Shown: positions 51,893 to 60,509 of the stretch, piece after piece | Position numbering within the stretch: the first letter of the stretch is position 1 | How the letters are laid out: each line of letters begins with the position of its first letter | From: Roseovarius mucosus DSM 17069 | Lineage (GTDB): Bacteria; Pseudomonadota; Alphaproteobacteria; Rhodobacterales; Rhodobacteraceae | DNA length: 64,000 nt | Reading direction: 5' to 3' | Assembly: GCF_000768555.3 (NCBI RefSeq) | Contig: NZ_KN293989.1 | Span: 1-64,000, forward strand | The notes under the pieces: model-generated | What the model was told of the DNA's origin: nothing | The model's input: the letters and a program-made list of their open reading frames with translations, nothing else | Database searches by the model: none | Translations under genes and position numbers: made by a program

Positions 51893-53884
51893 ATGACACC
51901 TGAGATCGGACAATTCGCCCTTACCCTCGCGCTTGCCGTCGCGATTGTTCAAAGCATCTTGCCAATTGTCGGAGCAAGCACGGGACGCGTGCTTTGGATG
52001 GAAAGTGCAAAGACAACAGCGGTGCTTCAGGTGACGTTAGTTGCAATTGCGTTTGGCGCGCTCATGCGCTCCTTTGTTGTCAGTGATTTCACGGTTCGAA
52101 ACGTGGTTGAAAATTCCCACTCTCTGAAGCCGATGATCTTCAAGGTTGCCGGCACTTGGGGCAGCCACGAAGGGTCTCTAGTTCTCTGGACCTTTATTCT
52201 CGTACTTTTCGGGGCTGGGGTCGCGCTGCTGGGCAGAAACATTCCGGTTGGTCTCAAAGCGCGAACTCTATCCGTTCAAGCCTGGATCAGCGTCGGTTTC
52301 CTGAGCTTCATGCTCTTTACATCCAATCCGTTCGAGCGGGTGTTTCCGCCGCCTCTGGATGGCACAGACCTTAATCCTCTGCTGCAGGACATCGGGTTGG
52401 CGATGCATCCCCCGCTCTTGTATTTTGGGTATGTCGGCTTCTCGATCGTCTTCTCCTTCGCGGTCGCGGCTCTGATAGAGGGTCGGGTGGATCCCGCATG
52501 GGCGCGTTGGGTGCGGCCTTGGACTCTGACGGCCTGGATCAGCCTCACTGCGGGGATCGCACTCGGCTCTTGGTGGGCCTATTACGAACTTGGCTGGGGC
52601 GGCTGGTGGTTTTGGGACCCGGTGGAAAACGCATCCTTCATGCCATGGCTGCTGGGTACGGCACTCCTGCACTCCGCTATCGTCACGGAAAAGCGGGACA
52701 CGTTCAAAAGCTGGACCATTCTTTTGGCCATCCTGACCTTTTCACTGTCACTTCTGGGGACATTTATCGTCCGATCCGGCATTTTGACATCCGTTCACGC
52801 GTTCGCGGTCGACCCGGCGCGCGGCGTGTACATTCTCGGCCTTCTTGGCGTAACCATTGTCGGCTCACTGACACTTTACGCATGGCGCGCGCCTCAGCTT
52901 GGATCGGGTGGCGTATTTCGGCCGATTAGCCGCGAGGCGGGGCTTTTGCTCAACAACCTTCTGCTCGCGACCGCAACGGCGACCGTCCTTTTTGGAACAC
53001 TCTATCCGTTGTTTGTGGAAGCGGTGACTGATGAAAAGATCTCTGTAGGACCACCGTATTTCAACGCGACGTTTATCCCTTTCATGCTGCCGCTAGTCAT
53101 CATCATGGGAATTGGCCCATTCCTGTCTTGGAAACGGGCCGATCTTCCCGGTATCTGGCAGCGGCTGCGTTTGGTTTTTGGTATCGCGATTGGTGTTGCG
53201 GGGATCGTTTGGTACCTTCAGACAGACGGGCCCCTGCTTGCAGTGGTCTCAATAGGGATTGCAGCCTGGGTTTTTGTTGCAACGTTGCGCGAATGGGCGT
53301 TGCGCATCAAGCTCTTTGATTTACCCCTTTCACAGTCGCTGCGTCGCGCGCGGAACTTGCCGCGCGCTGCGCACGGTATGACGCTCGCGCATCTTGGCGT
53401 TGCAATGCTTGTGCTTGGGTTTGTAGGTTCCACAGCCTGGAAGGAAGAACGTGTTCTTTTCGCAGAACCGGGGACGACCGTGGAAATCGCCGGTTTTGAG
53501 GTAATATTCGACGGTGTCGAACGGTTGCGTGGTCCAAACTACATCGCACAACAAGGCCAGCTTCGCGTCTTGAAAGATGGACGGGAGATTACGCTTCTTC
53601 GTCCGGAGCGCAGAAACTATCCAGTTGCGGGGACGTCCACAACCGAATCTGCAATCCGATCAACGCTCAGAGGTGATCTCTACGTCACCATCAGTGAGCC
53701 TGCGACCGAAAAGGCGTCGGGCCAGTGGAATTTGCGCATTCTCTACGAACCACTGGTTAATTGGATATGGATCGGAGCGACGATGCTGGTGCTTGGCGGG
53801 TCCCTTTCGCTATCGGACCGCAGATTGCGGGTGGGTGCGCCGTCGCCAAAAAGCCGGTCGTCAGCGCTTCAACCGGCGGAATGA
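51893..53884 (+). CDS. ccmF: Cytochrome c heme lyase subunit CcmF
   Basis: This 663-residue protein has about 14 spans and ligates heme to apocytochrome c. Hallmarks are the HPPLLYFGYVGF region with conserved His, the WWD domain WGGWWFWDPVENASFMPWLL (about 232-251), TLLG-type FSLSLLGTFIVRSGILTSVH and a C-terminal periplasmic domain ending YEPLVNWIWIGA. The ATG follows AGGAGG. It is followed directly by ccmG, ccmH and ccmI. The ccmABCDE genes are not in the window, so this would be a second, partial maturation set. Under promoter D it is expected to be metal inducible. Confidence 0.93.
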   Translation: MTPEIGQFALTLALAVAIVQSILPIVGASTGRVLWMESAKTTAVLQVTLVAIAFGALMRSFVVSDFTVRNVVENSHSLKPMIFKVAGTWGSHEGSLVLWTFILVLFGAGVALLGRNIPVGLKARTLSVQAWISVGFLSFMLFTSNPFERVFPPPLDGTDLNPLLQDIGLAMHPPLLYFGYVGFSIVFSFAVAALIEGRVDPAWARWVRPWTLTAWISLTAGIALGSWWAYYELGWGGWWFWDPVENASFMPWLLGTALLHSAIVTEKRDTFKSWTILLAILTFSLSLLGTFIVRSGILTSVHAFAVDPARGVYILGLLGVTIVGSLTLYAWRAPQLGSGGVFRPISREAGLLLNNLLLATATATVLFGTLYPLFVEAVTDEKISVGPPYFNATFIPFMLPLVIIMGIGPFLSWKRADLPGIWQRLRLVFGIAIGVAGIVWYLQTDGPLLAVVSIGIAAWVFVATLREWALRIKLFDLPLSQSLRRARNLPRAAHGMTLAHLGVAMLVLGFVGSTAWKEERVLFAEPGTTVEIAGFEVIFDGVERLRGPNYIAQQGQLRVLKDGREITLLRPERRNYPVAGTSTTESAIRSTLRGDLYVTISEPATEKASGQWNLRILYEPLVNWIWIGATMLVLGGSLSLSDRRLRVGAPSPKSRSSALQPAE

Positions 53885-53885
53885 T

Positions 53886-54440
53886 ATGATGAAGAAAATC
53901 CTTCTCGCGATGCCAGCGCTGGTCGCAGTGGTCTTGGGTGGATTTTTGTTCTGGGGGCTCAACCCAGACCGAGATCCTAACGCAATTCCTTCCGCTTTGG
54001 TCTCCGAACCAGTTCCGGATTTTGAGCTTCCACCGGTAGAGAGCACGCAGACCCCCGGACTGTCGGCCGCAGCCCTTCGTAGCATTGGCGAGCCGGTTTT
54101 GGTCAATGTATTCGCTTCATGGTGCGTGCCCTGTCGTGCTGAGCATGCGGTGCTAACCAGGCTTGTTGAACAGGACGGTGTTCGGCTGATGGGGATTAAC
54201 TACATGGACAAACCAGCAGATGCCGCAAACTGGCTGGAGGAGCTTGGCAACCCCTATGAGAGGATCGGATCAGACAGCGAGGGCCGGGTCGGTATCGAAT
54301 GGGGTATTTCGGGGGTGCCTGAGACGTTTGTGATCGATGCGAACGGTATCGTAGTCTATCGCTACGTTGGTCCCATTGTGACGCCAGAGGCACAGGATGA
54401 AATTCGTGCTGCGTTGGCCGCAGCAGGTGGTCAATCATGA
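53886..54440 (+). CDS. ccmG: Thiol:disulfide interchange protein CcmG/DsbE
   Basis: The 184-residue protein has an N-terminal anchor (ILLAMPALVAVVLGGFLFWG), the active site in NVFASWCVPCRAEHAVLTRL (WCVPC, about 80-84) and the cis-Pro loop GISGVPETFVIDANGIVVYR. The Glu in the GINYMDKP/acidic loop of the family is partly conserved. It reduces the heme-binding Cys pair of apocytochromes. The start is 2 bp after the ccmF stop. Confidence 0.92.
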   Translation: MMKKILLAMPALVAVVLGGFLFWGLNPDRDPNAIPSALVSEPVPDFELPPVESTQTPGLSAAALRSIGEPVLVNVFASWCVPCRAEHAVLTRLVEQDGVRLMGINYMDKPADAANWLEELGNPYERIGSDSEGRVGIEWGISGVPETFVIDANGIVVYRYVGPIVTPEAQDEIRAALAAAGGQS

Positions 54441-54922
54441 AGAGTTGGCTCTATTCACTGGTGCTGATGCTTTCCGCAACAACCGCGGCATGGGCTGTGG
54501 AGCCAGATGAGTTGCTGGATGATCCGGTGCTTGAGTCGCGCGCCCGGGAGCTCTCAAAGCAGCTACGCTGCGTTGTCTGCCAGAATCAGGATATCGATAG
54601 CTCAAATGCGGGTGTTGCCCGAACGATGCGCACCTTGCTGCGCGAACGTCTGATTGCAGGTGAAACAAATGACGAGATCATTGCGTTTTTCGTAGATCGA
54701 TATGGTGACTTCGTCCTGTTCAGGCCGCGACTGAAACCCGCCACGTATCTGTTGTGGTTCGGACCAGCGGTTCTTTTTGCCGTTGGGATTGGCGTTGTCT
54801 TTGTCACAATCAGGTACCGAAGCAGGGCCGTTCTTGATGGCACTGCTGATCCACTGAGCCCCGATGAAGAGCGTGAGTTCGAAGCCATTTTTCATGAAAA
54901 TGAAGGACGGAGAGACCCATGA
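54437..54922 (+). CDS. ccmH: Cytochrome c maturation protein CcmH
   Basis: This 161-residue protein has a signal sequence, the LRCVVCQNQDIDSSNAGVAR motif (LRCxxCQN, about 43-50) that reduces apocytochrome, and a C-terminal span (LLWFGPAVLFAVGIGVVFVT). It overlaps ccmG by four bases and ccmI by four bases. Length is that of the short CcmH form that works with a separate CcmI. Confidence 0.93.
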   Translation: MKSWLYSLVLMLSATTAAWAVEPDELLDDPVLESRARELSKQLRCVVCQNQDIDSSNAGVARTMRTLLRERLIAGETNDEIIAFFVDRYGDFVLFRPRLKPATYLLWFGPAVLFAVGIGVVFVTIRYRSRAVLDGTADPLSPDEEREFEAIFHENEGRRDP

Positions 54923-56070
54923 TTTGGTTGGTGTTAGGCGCGATGGCATCCATCACTGTCCTTCTGTTCTTGTCCGGTCTCTATCGAACGGGTGAAGTCC
55001 TGAACAGAAAGGATGGAGCGTTGGTTATCCTCAAGGATCAGCTTTCCGAAATTGATACTGATCAAGAGCGGAATCTGATATCCGTTACCGAGGCCGACGC
55101 GGCCAGGGTTGAAATCAAACGCCGCATTCTGGCTGCCGGTCGGCTTGCGACACGTGAATCGTCGCGCGCAAGTGGGCGAAGCACCATCTTCGCGTCCGCC
55201 ATTGCCACGCCATTGGTAGCCTTCGCTCTGTATTCTCAAATCGGCTCGCCACAGATCGAAAGCCAGCCTCTGGCGTCTCGCGCATCTGAAACCCAGGAAG
55301 CCGCAAACCTCTCAGAGTTGACCCAGAGACTAAAAACCCGGCTTGAAGCAGACGAGTCTGGTGGACCAAGTGATGGTTGGGTTCTGCTCGGTCAGACCTA
55401 TATGCGTATGGCTCGTTACGATGATGCCGCCGATGCATTCGAACGCGTCACTGTCCGCGACAATGCAGATATCTCAACCCTATTGCTATATGCCGAGGCC
55501 TTGATCGCAGCCGAGAACGGGATCGTGACGCCGCAAGCGGAAAGCGTGATCGAACGCGCATCGGAGATGGCCCCCGATGATCCAGGCCCAATTTTCTATA
55601 GAGCCCGGATCCTCGAACAGGACGGGGTTCCAGATGAAGCGAGGACGCTTTTGATCGAGCGCCTCAAGAGAGCGGATCGCGCCTATCCGTGGATGGAACT
55701 TTTCCTGTCTGTCGCCAACCGATTGGGGGAACAGGTTGGAGAGAGCCCTGTCACCCTAGCTGATTTCTTTCCGGACTCTCGGGACGCGCGTAGCCCCGGT
55801 GCGGCCGATATCGAGGCCGCTCAGGACATGTCGGTCGAGGAACGCAGCGCTTTCGTCCGCTCCATGGTTGACCGCTTGGCGGCGCGATTGTTGGATGACC
55901 AAGACAATCTTGAAGGATGGCTTCGGCTTGCGGAGGCGTACAGTGTATTGGGTGACTTTGATGCTGCCCAGAACGCCGCCGACAATGCGCGCACCTTGGC
56001 CGAAAGCCTTCCGGAAACCGACCCTATGCGTGCCGCCGCCACGGCCCGATTGGATCGGATCAACAAATAA
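54919..56070 (+). CDS. ccmI: Cytochrome c maturation protein CcmI (CycH)
   Basis: This 383-residue protein has two N-terminal spans (LVLGAMASITVLLFLSGLY and TIFASAIATPLVAFALYSQI) with a cytoplasmic coiled coil between them. The periplasmic part has TPR units: DGWVLLGQTYMRMARYDDAA, ISTLLLYAEALIAAENG and LEGWLRLAEAYSVLGDFDAA. It holds the C-termini of apocytochromes for CcmF. Being last in the ccmFGHI run, it completes a heme-lyase module. Confidence 0.9.
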   Translation: MIWLVLGAMASITVLLFLSGLYRTGEVLNRKDGALVILKDQLSEIDTDQERNLISVTEADAARVEIKRRILAAGRLATRESSRASGRSTIFASAIATPLVAFALYSQIGSPQIESQPLASRASETQEAANLSELTQRLKTRLEADESGGPSDGWVLLGQTYMRMARYDDAADAFERVTVRDNADISTLLLYAEALIAAENGIVTPQAESVIERASEMAPDDPGPIFYRARILEQDGVPDEARTLLIERLKRADRAYPWMELFLSVANRLGEQVGESPVTLADFFPDSRDARSPGAADIEAAQDMSVEERSAFVRSMVDRLAARLLDDQDNLEGWLRLAEAYSVLGDFDAAQNAADNARTLAESLPETDPMRAAATARLDRINK

Positions 56071-56169
56071 ATTGGGGCCGCGTGGTCTCAGATACATAAC
56101 AGCTTTCCTTTCACCTGAAACTAAACCACTGTAGGTTCTGCCTCCCTTGAGCAATGCAACGGCACTATG

Positions 56170-58272
56170 TCATCGTTTTCGGACAGCGCTGAGATTGGCA
56201 GCCGACAGTGCTTCGAGAACGGCATCCGCAGATAGTAGTTCAGATAAAATGATACCTTCAGGAGCATCTGGACCGTAGACGATGTTGAGCGGAATTGCGT
56301 ATCTGCCGTGCGCCTCGAGATAGGATTGGATTTTCGCGTCCGGTCGCGTCCAATCCGCGCGCATCGCAATCACGCCTTCCTCGCCAAGTGCTCCCAAAAC
56401 TGGTTCACGATCCAGGACCAGGGTTTTGTTTGCTTTACAAGTGATGCACCAATCCGCAGTAACGTCCACGAAGACAGTTTTGCCCTGCGACACTTCACGC
56501 GCGATCCGGGACCGGTCGAACTCGACCCAGTAAGAAGTGATCGAGGCTGTTACATCATCGGAGCTTTTTGGCAGCAGTGCAGGGGCCGCCAACGTCATGC
56601 CCAAAACCGCAGTCATTCCCCACAGCAAACCGTTACGAGGCTGAACCTGATAGGCTCTCGCCGCCAGTACGATGAGCCCAAGACCCAGCAGCACCAGGCC
56701 TGTGAGAGTTGGCGACGTCACACCAATCAAGACCCAGCATAGCCATGCAACGGTTCCGGCAAGCAGCAATCCGAGAACGATCTTCACGCTTATCATCCAG
56801 GGTCCCGGTTTGGGCAGTCGAGACAGGAAACCAGGCCAAGCGGCAACCAGAATATATGGCAGTGCAAGCCCAATCCCCATCGCTGTGAAAACCGCAAGTA
56901 TATCGCCTGTCGTGCCAGAAAGGGCGAAGGCAATGGCTGTCCCCAGCAACGGGGCTGAACAAGGCGTTGCAAGTATCGCAGCCAGAGCGCCGGTGGAGAA
57001 GTCTTCGGCATACCCCCGCCCAAAGCGGCCAGATAGCCTAACCATCCAGCTGCTGGGCAAAGAAATTTCAAAAACTCCAAACAAATTTGCCGCAAAGAGT
57101 CCGACAACGAGAATGAGTGCAATTAGGAAATATGCATTCTGAAACTGCACACCCCATCCAACGGCATATCCGAGCGTCTGCAGCGCTATGACCGCCAAGG
57201 CCAGCACCCACATAAAAGCAACAGTTCCCACAGCCGTAGCGAGAAATCCCGCGCGCAATTGTGAAAGGGAGCGATTCTTCATTCGGAGCGCCGACCCGAA
57301 CTTAATCGATAGAACTGGCAAGACGCATGGCATTGCGTTCAGTATCAACCCTCCCAGGAAGGACAGCAAGAGAATCGGGAAAAACTGACCCCTATCTTGG
57401 CTGGTCTCGGATGCGTAAGGTGGCGCAGGTACAACGTCGGTAGTGTTCACATCATCGAATGTAACCGCGACACCCTCGTCTACGACCGTAATTCGAAGGG
57501 AGGTTTGTTCCTCGCTTAACGCGAGAATCGGGATACTTGCCCAGAGACCGGTGCGATCACTTGTAAGGCGGATGTCGGGTGCGCCGAATGCAGAGCCTGC
57601 ACCAAACTCTGGAAAAAGATCGGGATTGTTCCAGCCAGAAGGCCGCGTCATTTGAACAACCAATGCCTGATCCTGCTTCAGCGATGCGCCCGAGACCGCT
57701 ATTGCACTTTCTGGCCCTGCAACAGGTACGCGAGCGGCCCATGTCGCGATATCGGTCGCGGCTTTCGCATCGACGCCCGTTCCCAATGGCACAGGGAGTG
57801 TCAATTCAAACCTTTCCGGAATGCACACATTGGAGCAGATCAGCAGATCGACGAGTCCCTTCAGCTCGGCCGCTCTATCAGAGTTCGCAAGCCGCAACTG
57901 CAATGGAAATATTACTTGTTTGGCATAGCCGAAATTTTCAATTCCGAAGGCGCGGAAACGCGTGGGTGCGGGCCAAAGCATGTCGACGGATTCAAGGTTT
58001 GTGGACCCCTCCCAATCGATCTCTGGCGGCAGGCCAACCTCGCCTGGCGACCGCCAGTACGCTTTCCATCCTTCCTCCAGTTCAATCTTCAAACCCGCCG
58101 AAAGGAACTGCGATCCTGGGGCGATTCCTGCTTCCGCGACGATCAAACGTGCCGTCAGAACTTCGGAACGATACGCATTGGATTCCAAGGCGCGAACAGG
58201 GCTTGCCACAAAAACAAGAAAGAGTGCGAGACTGATAAGCAATCCCTGATACCCTGCCAAGGTTGTACGCAT
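56170..58272 (-). CDS. ScsB/DsbD-like transmembrane thiol reductase
   Basis: This 700-residue protein carries reducing power from the cytoplasm to the periplasm. Order: signal peptide; N-terminal periplasmic domain with LLICSNVCIPERFEL (SNVC-type Cys pair); eight-span core with paired Cys in NAMPCVLPVLSIKFG and ILATPCSAPLLGTAIA; C-terminal thioredoxin-like domain with VDVTADWCITCKANKTLVLD. ScsB proteins differ from DsbD in the longer N-terminal domain, as here, and are linked to copper tolerance. It is convergent with ccmI. The only promoter-like element upstream on its strand is MerR-type box E, 430 bp away, inside a duplicated sco 5' fragment. Confidence 0.9.
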   Translation of the reverse strand: MRTTLAGYQGLLISLALFLVFVASPVRALESNAYRSEVLTARLIVAEAGIAPGSQFLSAGLKIELEEGWKAYWRSPGEVGLPPEIDWEGSTNLESVDMLWPAPTRFRAFGIENFGYAKQVIFPLQLRLANSDRAAELKGLVDLLICSNVCIPERFELTLPVPLGTGVDAKAATDIATWAARVPVAGPESAIAVSGASLKQDQALVVQMTRPSGWNNPDLFPEFGAGSAFGAPDIRLTSDRTGLWASIPILALSEEQTSLRITVVDEGVAVTFDDVNTTDVVPAPPYASETSQDRGQFFPILLLSFLGGLILNAMPCVLPVLSIKFGSALRMKNRSLSQLRAGFLATAVGTVAFMWVLALAVIALQTLGYAVGWGVQFQNAYFLIALILVVGLFAANLFGVFEISLPSSWMVRLSGRFGRGYAEDFSTGALAAILATPCSAPLLGTAIAFALSGTTGDILAVFTAMGIGLALPYILVAAWPGFLSRLPKPGPWMISVKIVLGLLLAGTVAWLCWVLIGVTSPTLTGLVLLGLGLIVLAARAYQVQPRNGLLWGMTAVLGMTLAAPALLPKSSDDVTASITSYWVEFDRSRIAREVSQGKTVFVDVTADWCITCKANKTLVLDREPVLGALGEEGVIAMRADWTRPDAKIQSYLEAHGRYAIPLNIVYGPDAPEGIILSELLSADAVLEALSAANLSAVRKR

Positions 58273-58535
58273 ATTCTGACCTCTTTTTCTTCGCGCTCAG
58301 TCTCGGGAAGTTACAGCAACGTGCTAGTCCCGAACGCCTTTGTGACGGCGTCGACCCCTCAAACAGTGGGCAGAGCCAAGACTCCGACCAACTAGGCGAC
58401 AGCGATGCTCGTCTGGGCTTCCTACAAAACAGTCGTTTTTCCGCGTCGAACGCAAGCTGGACCCGCTCTCCATGGTGTCGCGCTCTCAGGCTAGCGCCGT
58501 TTCAAGGTTAGTCCTTTTTTGTCTGTTCACGATAC
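58273..58535. other. Leader of scsB with no gene
   Basis: Between the scsB start and the truncated sco fragment I find no supported gene and no clear second promoter. It would be the 5' untranslated leader if box E drives scsB. Confidence 0.45.
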
Positions 58536-58667
58536 TTACGATAGTGCGCCCGTCGAGACCCGATGCTGGGCGACAAAATAGTCGCACCACAACAACGACC
58601 AGATGAAAACGAGCGCCGCCACACCCGCCAAAACCCGTAGTACTTTCTGAAGACCTGATAGCCGCAC
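58536..58667 (-). pseudogene. Truncated duplicate of the sco 5' end
   Basis: A GTG-initiated frame of 43 codons begins RLSGLQKVLRVLAGVAALVF, nearly identical to the first 27 residues of the SCO protein at 50708-51310, then diverges and stops before any copper site. The upstream 70 bp, including promoter E, also match the region upstream of that sco gene. Duplication brought a promoter and an N-terminal anchor only. Confidence 0.88.
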
Positions 58668-58703
58668 GCCGCTCCGCCCGAATTTGATTCTATATTTTAG
58701 GCG

Positions 58704-58734
58704 CGTTTACACCCTCTAGCTACTGTAGGTTCAA
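58704..58734 (-). promoter_or_regulatory. MerR-type promoter E (duplicated, towards scsB)
   Basis: TTGAAC, the same 19-bp spacer as promoter C, then TAAACG, reading the minus strand. It directs transcription through the truncated sco fragment toward scsB. Confidence 0.75.
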
Positions 58735-58806
58735 GACCTATTCTGGATGAAAGAGCGATGTTCACTGACCTGTGAGATGCCGAGCGGAACTTGTGCAAAA
58801 AAACGC

Positions 58807-58837
58807 TTAAAGCTACACGGGCTGTAGATAGTTTGGA
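58807..58837 (+). promoter_or_regulatory. MerR-type promoter F (merR itself)
   Basis: TTAAAG, 19-bp spacer with CTACACGGGCTGTAG, then TTTGGA. The most diverged dyad of the set, directly before the merR ribosome site, giving autoregulation. Confidence 0.65.
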
Positions 58838-58845
58838 GAGGTGAT

Positions 58846-59274
58846 ATGCTCACAATCGGCACTTTGGCAAAAAGGACCGGGACGAAGGTGCAGACGATCC
58901 GCTATTACGAGCAGATCGGACTCCTGCCCGAGCCCGGGCGATCGGCTGGCGGTCAGCGGCGCTATGGAGATAGTGAGCTTGACCGCTTGTCTTTCGTCCG
59001 GCATGCGCGGCAACTCGGGTTCTCGCTGGACGCAATCCGTGAGCTTCTTGATCTGAGCGATCATCCAGACAAGTCGTGCGCGGAGGCCGATGCCATCGCT
59101 CGCCGACAACTCAAGCAGGTTGAGCAACGTATGGCCCGACTTGAAGCCCTTCGGACAGAATTGCAGAGGATGGTGCACGAATGCAGCGGCGGGCACACGG
59201 CCGATTGCCGTGTGCTGGAGGTGTTGCGCGACCATTCCGAGTGCCTGACGGACCACGACGAGATCGGCGCCTGA
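58846..59274 (+). CDS. MerR-family metal sensor (PbrR/CadR/ZntR type)
   Basis: The 142-residue activator has a MerR DNA-binding domain ([40 protein letters not shown]) and a dimerisation helix followed by a Cys-rich end. Cysteines at 78 (DKSCAEA), 113 (HECSGG) and 121 (ADCRVL), plus 133, match the three-Cys pattern of divalent soft-metal sensors. Copper sensors of the CueR type lack the first Cys. It starts after GGAGAGGTGAT. It precedes ynfA by one base. It is the only MerR protein in the window and the best candidate to act on the eight boxes. Confidence 0.92.
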   Translation: MLTIGTLAKRTGTKVQTIRYYEQIGLLPEPGRSAGGQRRYGDSELDRLSFVRHARQLGFSLDAIRELLDLSDHPDKSCAEADAIARRQLKQVEQRMARLEALRTELQRMVHECSGGHTADCRVLEVLRDHSECLTDHDEIGA

Positions 59275-59275
59275 G

Positions 59276-59602
59276 ATGACCGCAGTGCTCGTCTATCCGC
59301 TCGCGGCCTTGGCTGAGATCGCCGGATGCTTTGCCATCTGGGCATGGTGGCGTCTTGGCGCGTCCCCACTTTGGCTTGTCCCCGGTGTGGCGGCGCTGGT
59401 GGCGTTCGGCTGGCTTCTGGCTCAGGTCGACACTGTGGCTGCGGGACGCGCCTTTGCCGCCTATGGTGGGATCTATATTGCCGCGTCCATTCTCTGGATG
59501 TGGCTCGCCGAAGGGCACCGGCCGGACAGGTGGGATCTGCTCGGCACCACTGTATGCTTGTTGGGTGCTGCCATCATCCTCGCGGCACCCCGCGGAGCGT
59601 AA
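59276..59602 (+). CDS. YnfA/UPF0060 family membrane protein
   Basis: This 108-residue protein has four spans, with the family pattern [20 protein letters not shown], then [20 protein letters not shown] and [20 protein letters not shown]. YnfA-type proteins resemble small multidrug exporters; their substrates are unsettled. The start is one base after the merR stop, so the two are cotranscribed. Confidence 0.9.
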   Translation: MTAVLVYPLAALAEIAGCFAIWAWWRLGASPLWLVPGVAALVAFGWLLAQVDTVAAGRAFAAYGGIYIAASILWMWLAEGHRPDRWDLLGTTVCLLGAAIILAAPRGA

Positions 59603-59612
59603 TAAAACGGCA

Positions 59613-59643
59613 TTGCTCCTACAGTAGCTTTAGCTTTTACAAC
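59613..59643 (+). promoter_or_regulatory. MerR-type promoter G (ccdA)
   Basis: TTGCTC, 19-bp spacer with CTACAGTAGCTTTAG, then TACAAC, 39 bp before the ccdA start. Confidence 0.75.
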
Positions 59644-59681
59644 GGTGCGCGTTTCACAGGCTAAAGCAAGGCAGGAATTGA

Positions 59682-60416
59682 ATGTTCGAAATCTCAGGTG
59701 TTGGAATCGTCGCGGCTTTTCTGGGTGGCGCTATATCCTTTCTGTCGCCTTGCGTCTTGCCTCTTGCACCTGGCTACGTCTCTTACATCGCGGGACAGCC
59801 CGCCGCGAAATCCGGGGCGGCGCGCAGCATTGCCGAACGGGCGCGCAGCGTGGTCCTGAGTTTGTGGTTCGTGCTCGGGTTTTCGACAGTCTTCGTGGCG
59901 CTCGGGGCCGGGGCAAGTCTTTTGGGCGGGATGCTCTTGCGCTGGAAATACGAACTCGGGCTTGCGGGTGGCTTCTTGATCGTCTTGTTCGGACTTGTCA
60001 TGATGGGCGCGATCAAGATCCCCGCAATGATGCGTGACACGAGGCCCGACGTAAAAGTTGACGGCGGCAGCGCCGTTGGAGCCTACCTTTTGGGTCTTGC
60101 CTTTGCCTTTGGCTGGACGCCCTGCATAGGCCCTGTGCTTGGGTCGATCCTGGCAGTAAGCGCGACATCTGGAGCGGACGGGATGGCCTTGCTGGCAATC
60201 TACTCCGCAGGGCTTGGACTGCCGTTTCTAATCATAGCGCTCTTCACCAACGAGATTGCAGGCAGGCTAAAGCGGATCGGTGCGGCTGGTCGATGGCTCT
60301 ATCGTATATCGGGCGGACTGATGGTGCTGATGGGTATCGGCGTGATGACAGGTCAGATCAGCCGCCTTGCCTTCTGGCTGCTCGAAACCTTCCCGGCCCT
60401 TGGCACTATCGGATAG
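59682..60416 (+). CDS. ccdA: CcdA/DsbD-core thiol electron transporter
   Basis: This 244-residue protein has six spans, with the redox Cys in ISFLSPCVLPLAPGYVSY and AFAFGWTPCIGPVLGSILAV, the pair that shuttles electrons from cytoplasmic thioredoxin. CcdA supplies reductant to CcmG/CcmH-type proteins. The window therefore codes for two transmembrane thiol reductases (this and ScsB), both apparently metal controlled. Confidence 0.92.
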   Translation: MFEISGVGIVAAFLGGAISFLSPCVLPLAPGYVSYIAGQPAAKSGAARSIAERARSVVLSLWFVLGFSTVFVALGAGASLLGGMLLRWKYELGLAGGFLIVLFGLVMMGAIKIPAMMRDTRPDVKVDGGSAVGAYLLGLAFAFGWTPCIGPVLGSILAVSATSGADGMALLAIYSAGLGLPFLIIALFTNEIAGRLKRIGAAGRWLYRISGGLMVLMGIGVMTGQISRLAFWLLETFPALGTIG

Positions 60417-60449
60417 AGCTGTGATCGAAAGTAACATTTGAGAAAAGGC

Positions 60450-60480
60450 TTGTCTCTCTAGTCACTGTAGAGATTAAGAC
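60450..60480 (+). promoter_or_regulatory. MerR-type promoter H (transglutaminase-CDF)
   Basis: TTGTCT, 19-bp spacer with CTCTAGTCACTGTAG, then TAAGAC. The dyad TCTCTAGTCACTGTAGAGA is nearly perfect and extends further than in the other boxes. Confidence 0.82.
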
Positions 60481-60509
60481 TCCTCGTGAACGATTCGAGG
60501 AGAGACCCT

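Noticed and set aside
51796..51903. A 35-codon frame overlapping the ccmF start as a leader peptide gene
   Set aside because: No clear ribosome site and no recognisable sequence; kept only as a remark in the control-region entry.
60480..60502. Hairpin CTCCTCG/CGAGGAG covering the ribosome site of the transglutaminase gene as a riboregulator
   Set aside because: The expected transcription start from promoter H is near 60487, so the left arm is probably not in the RNA.
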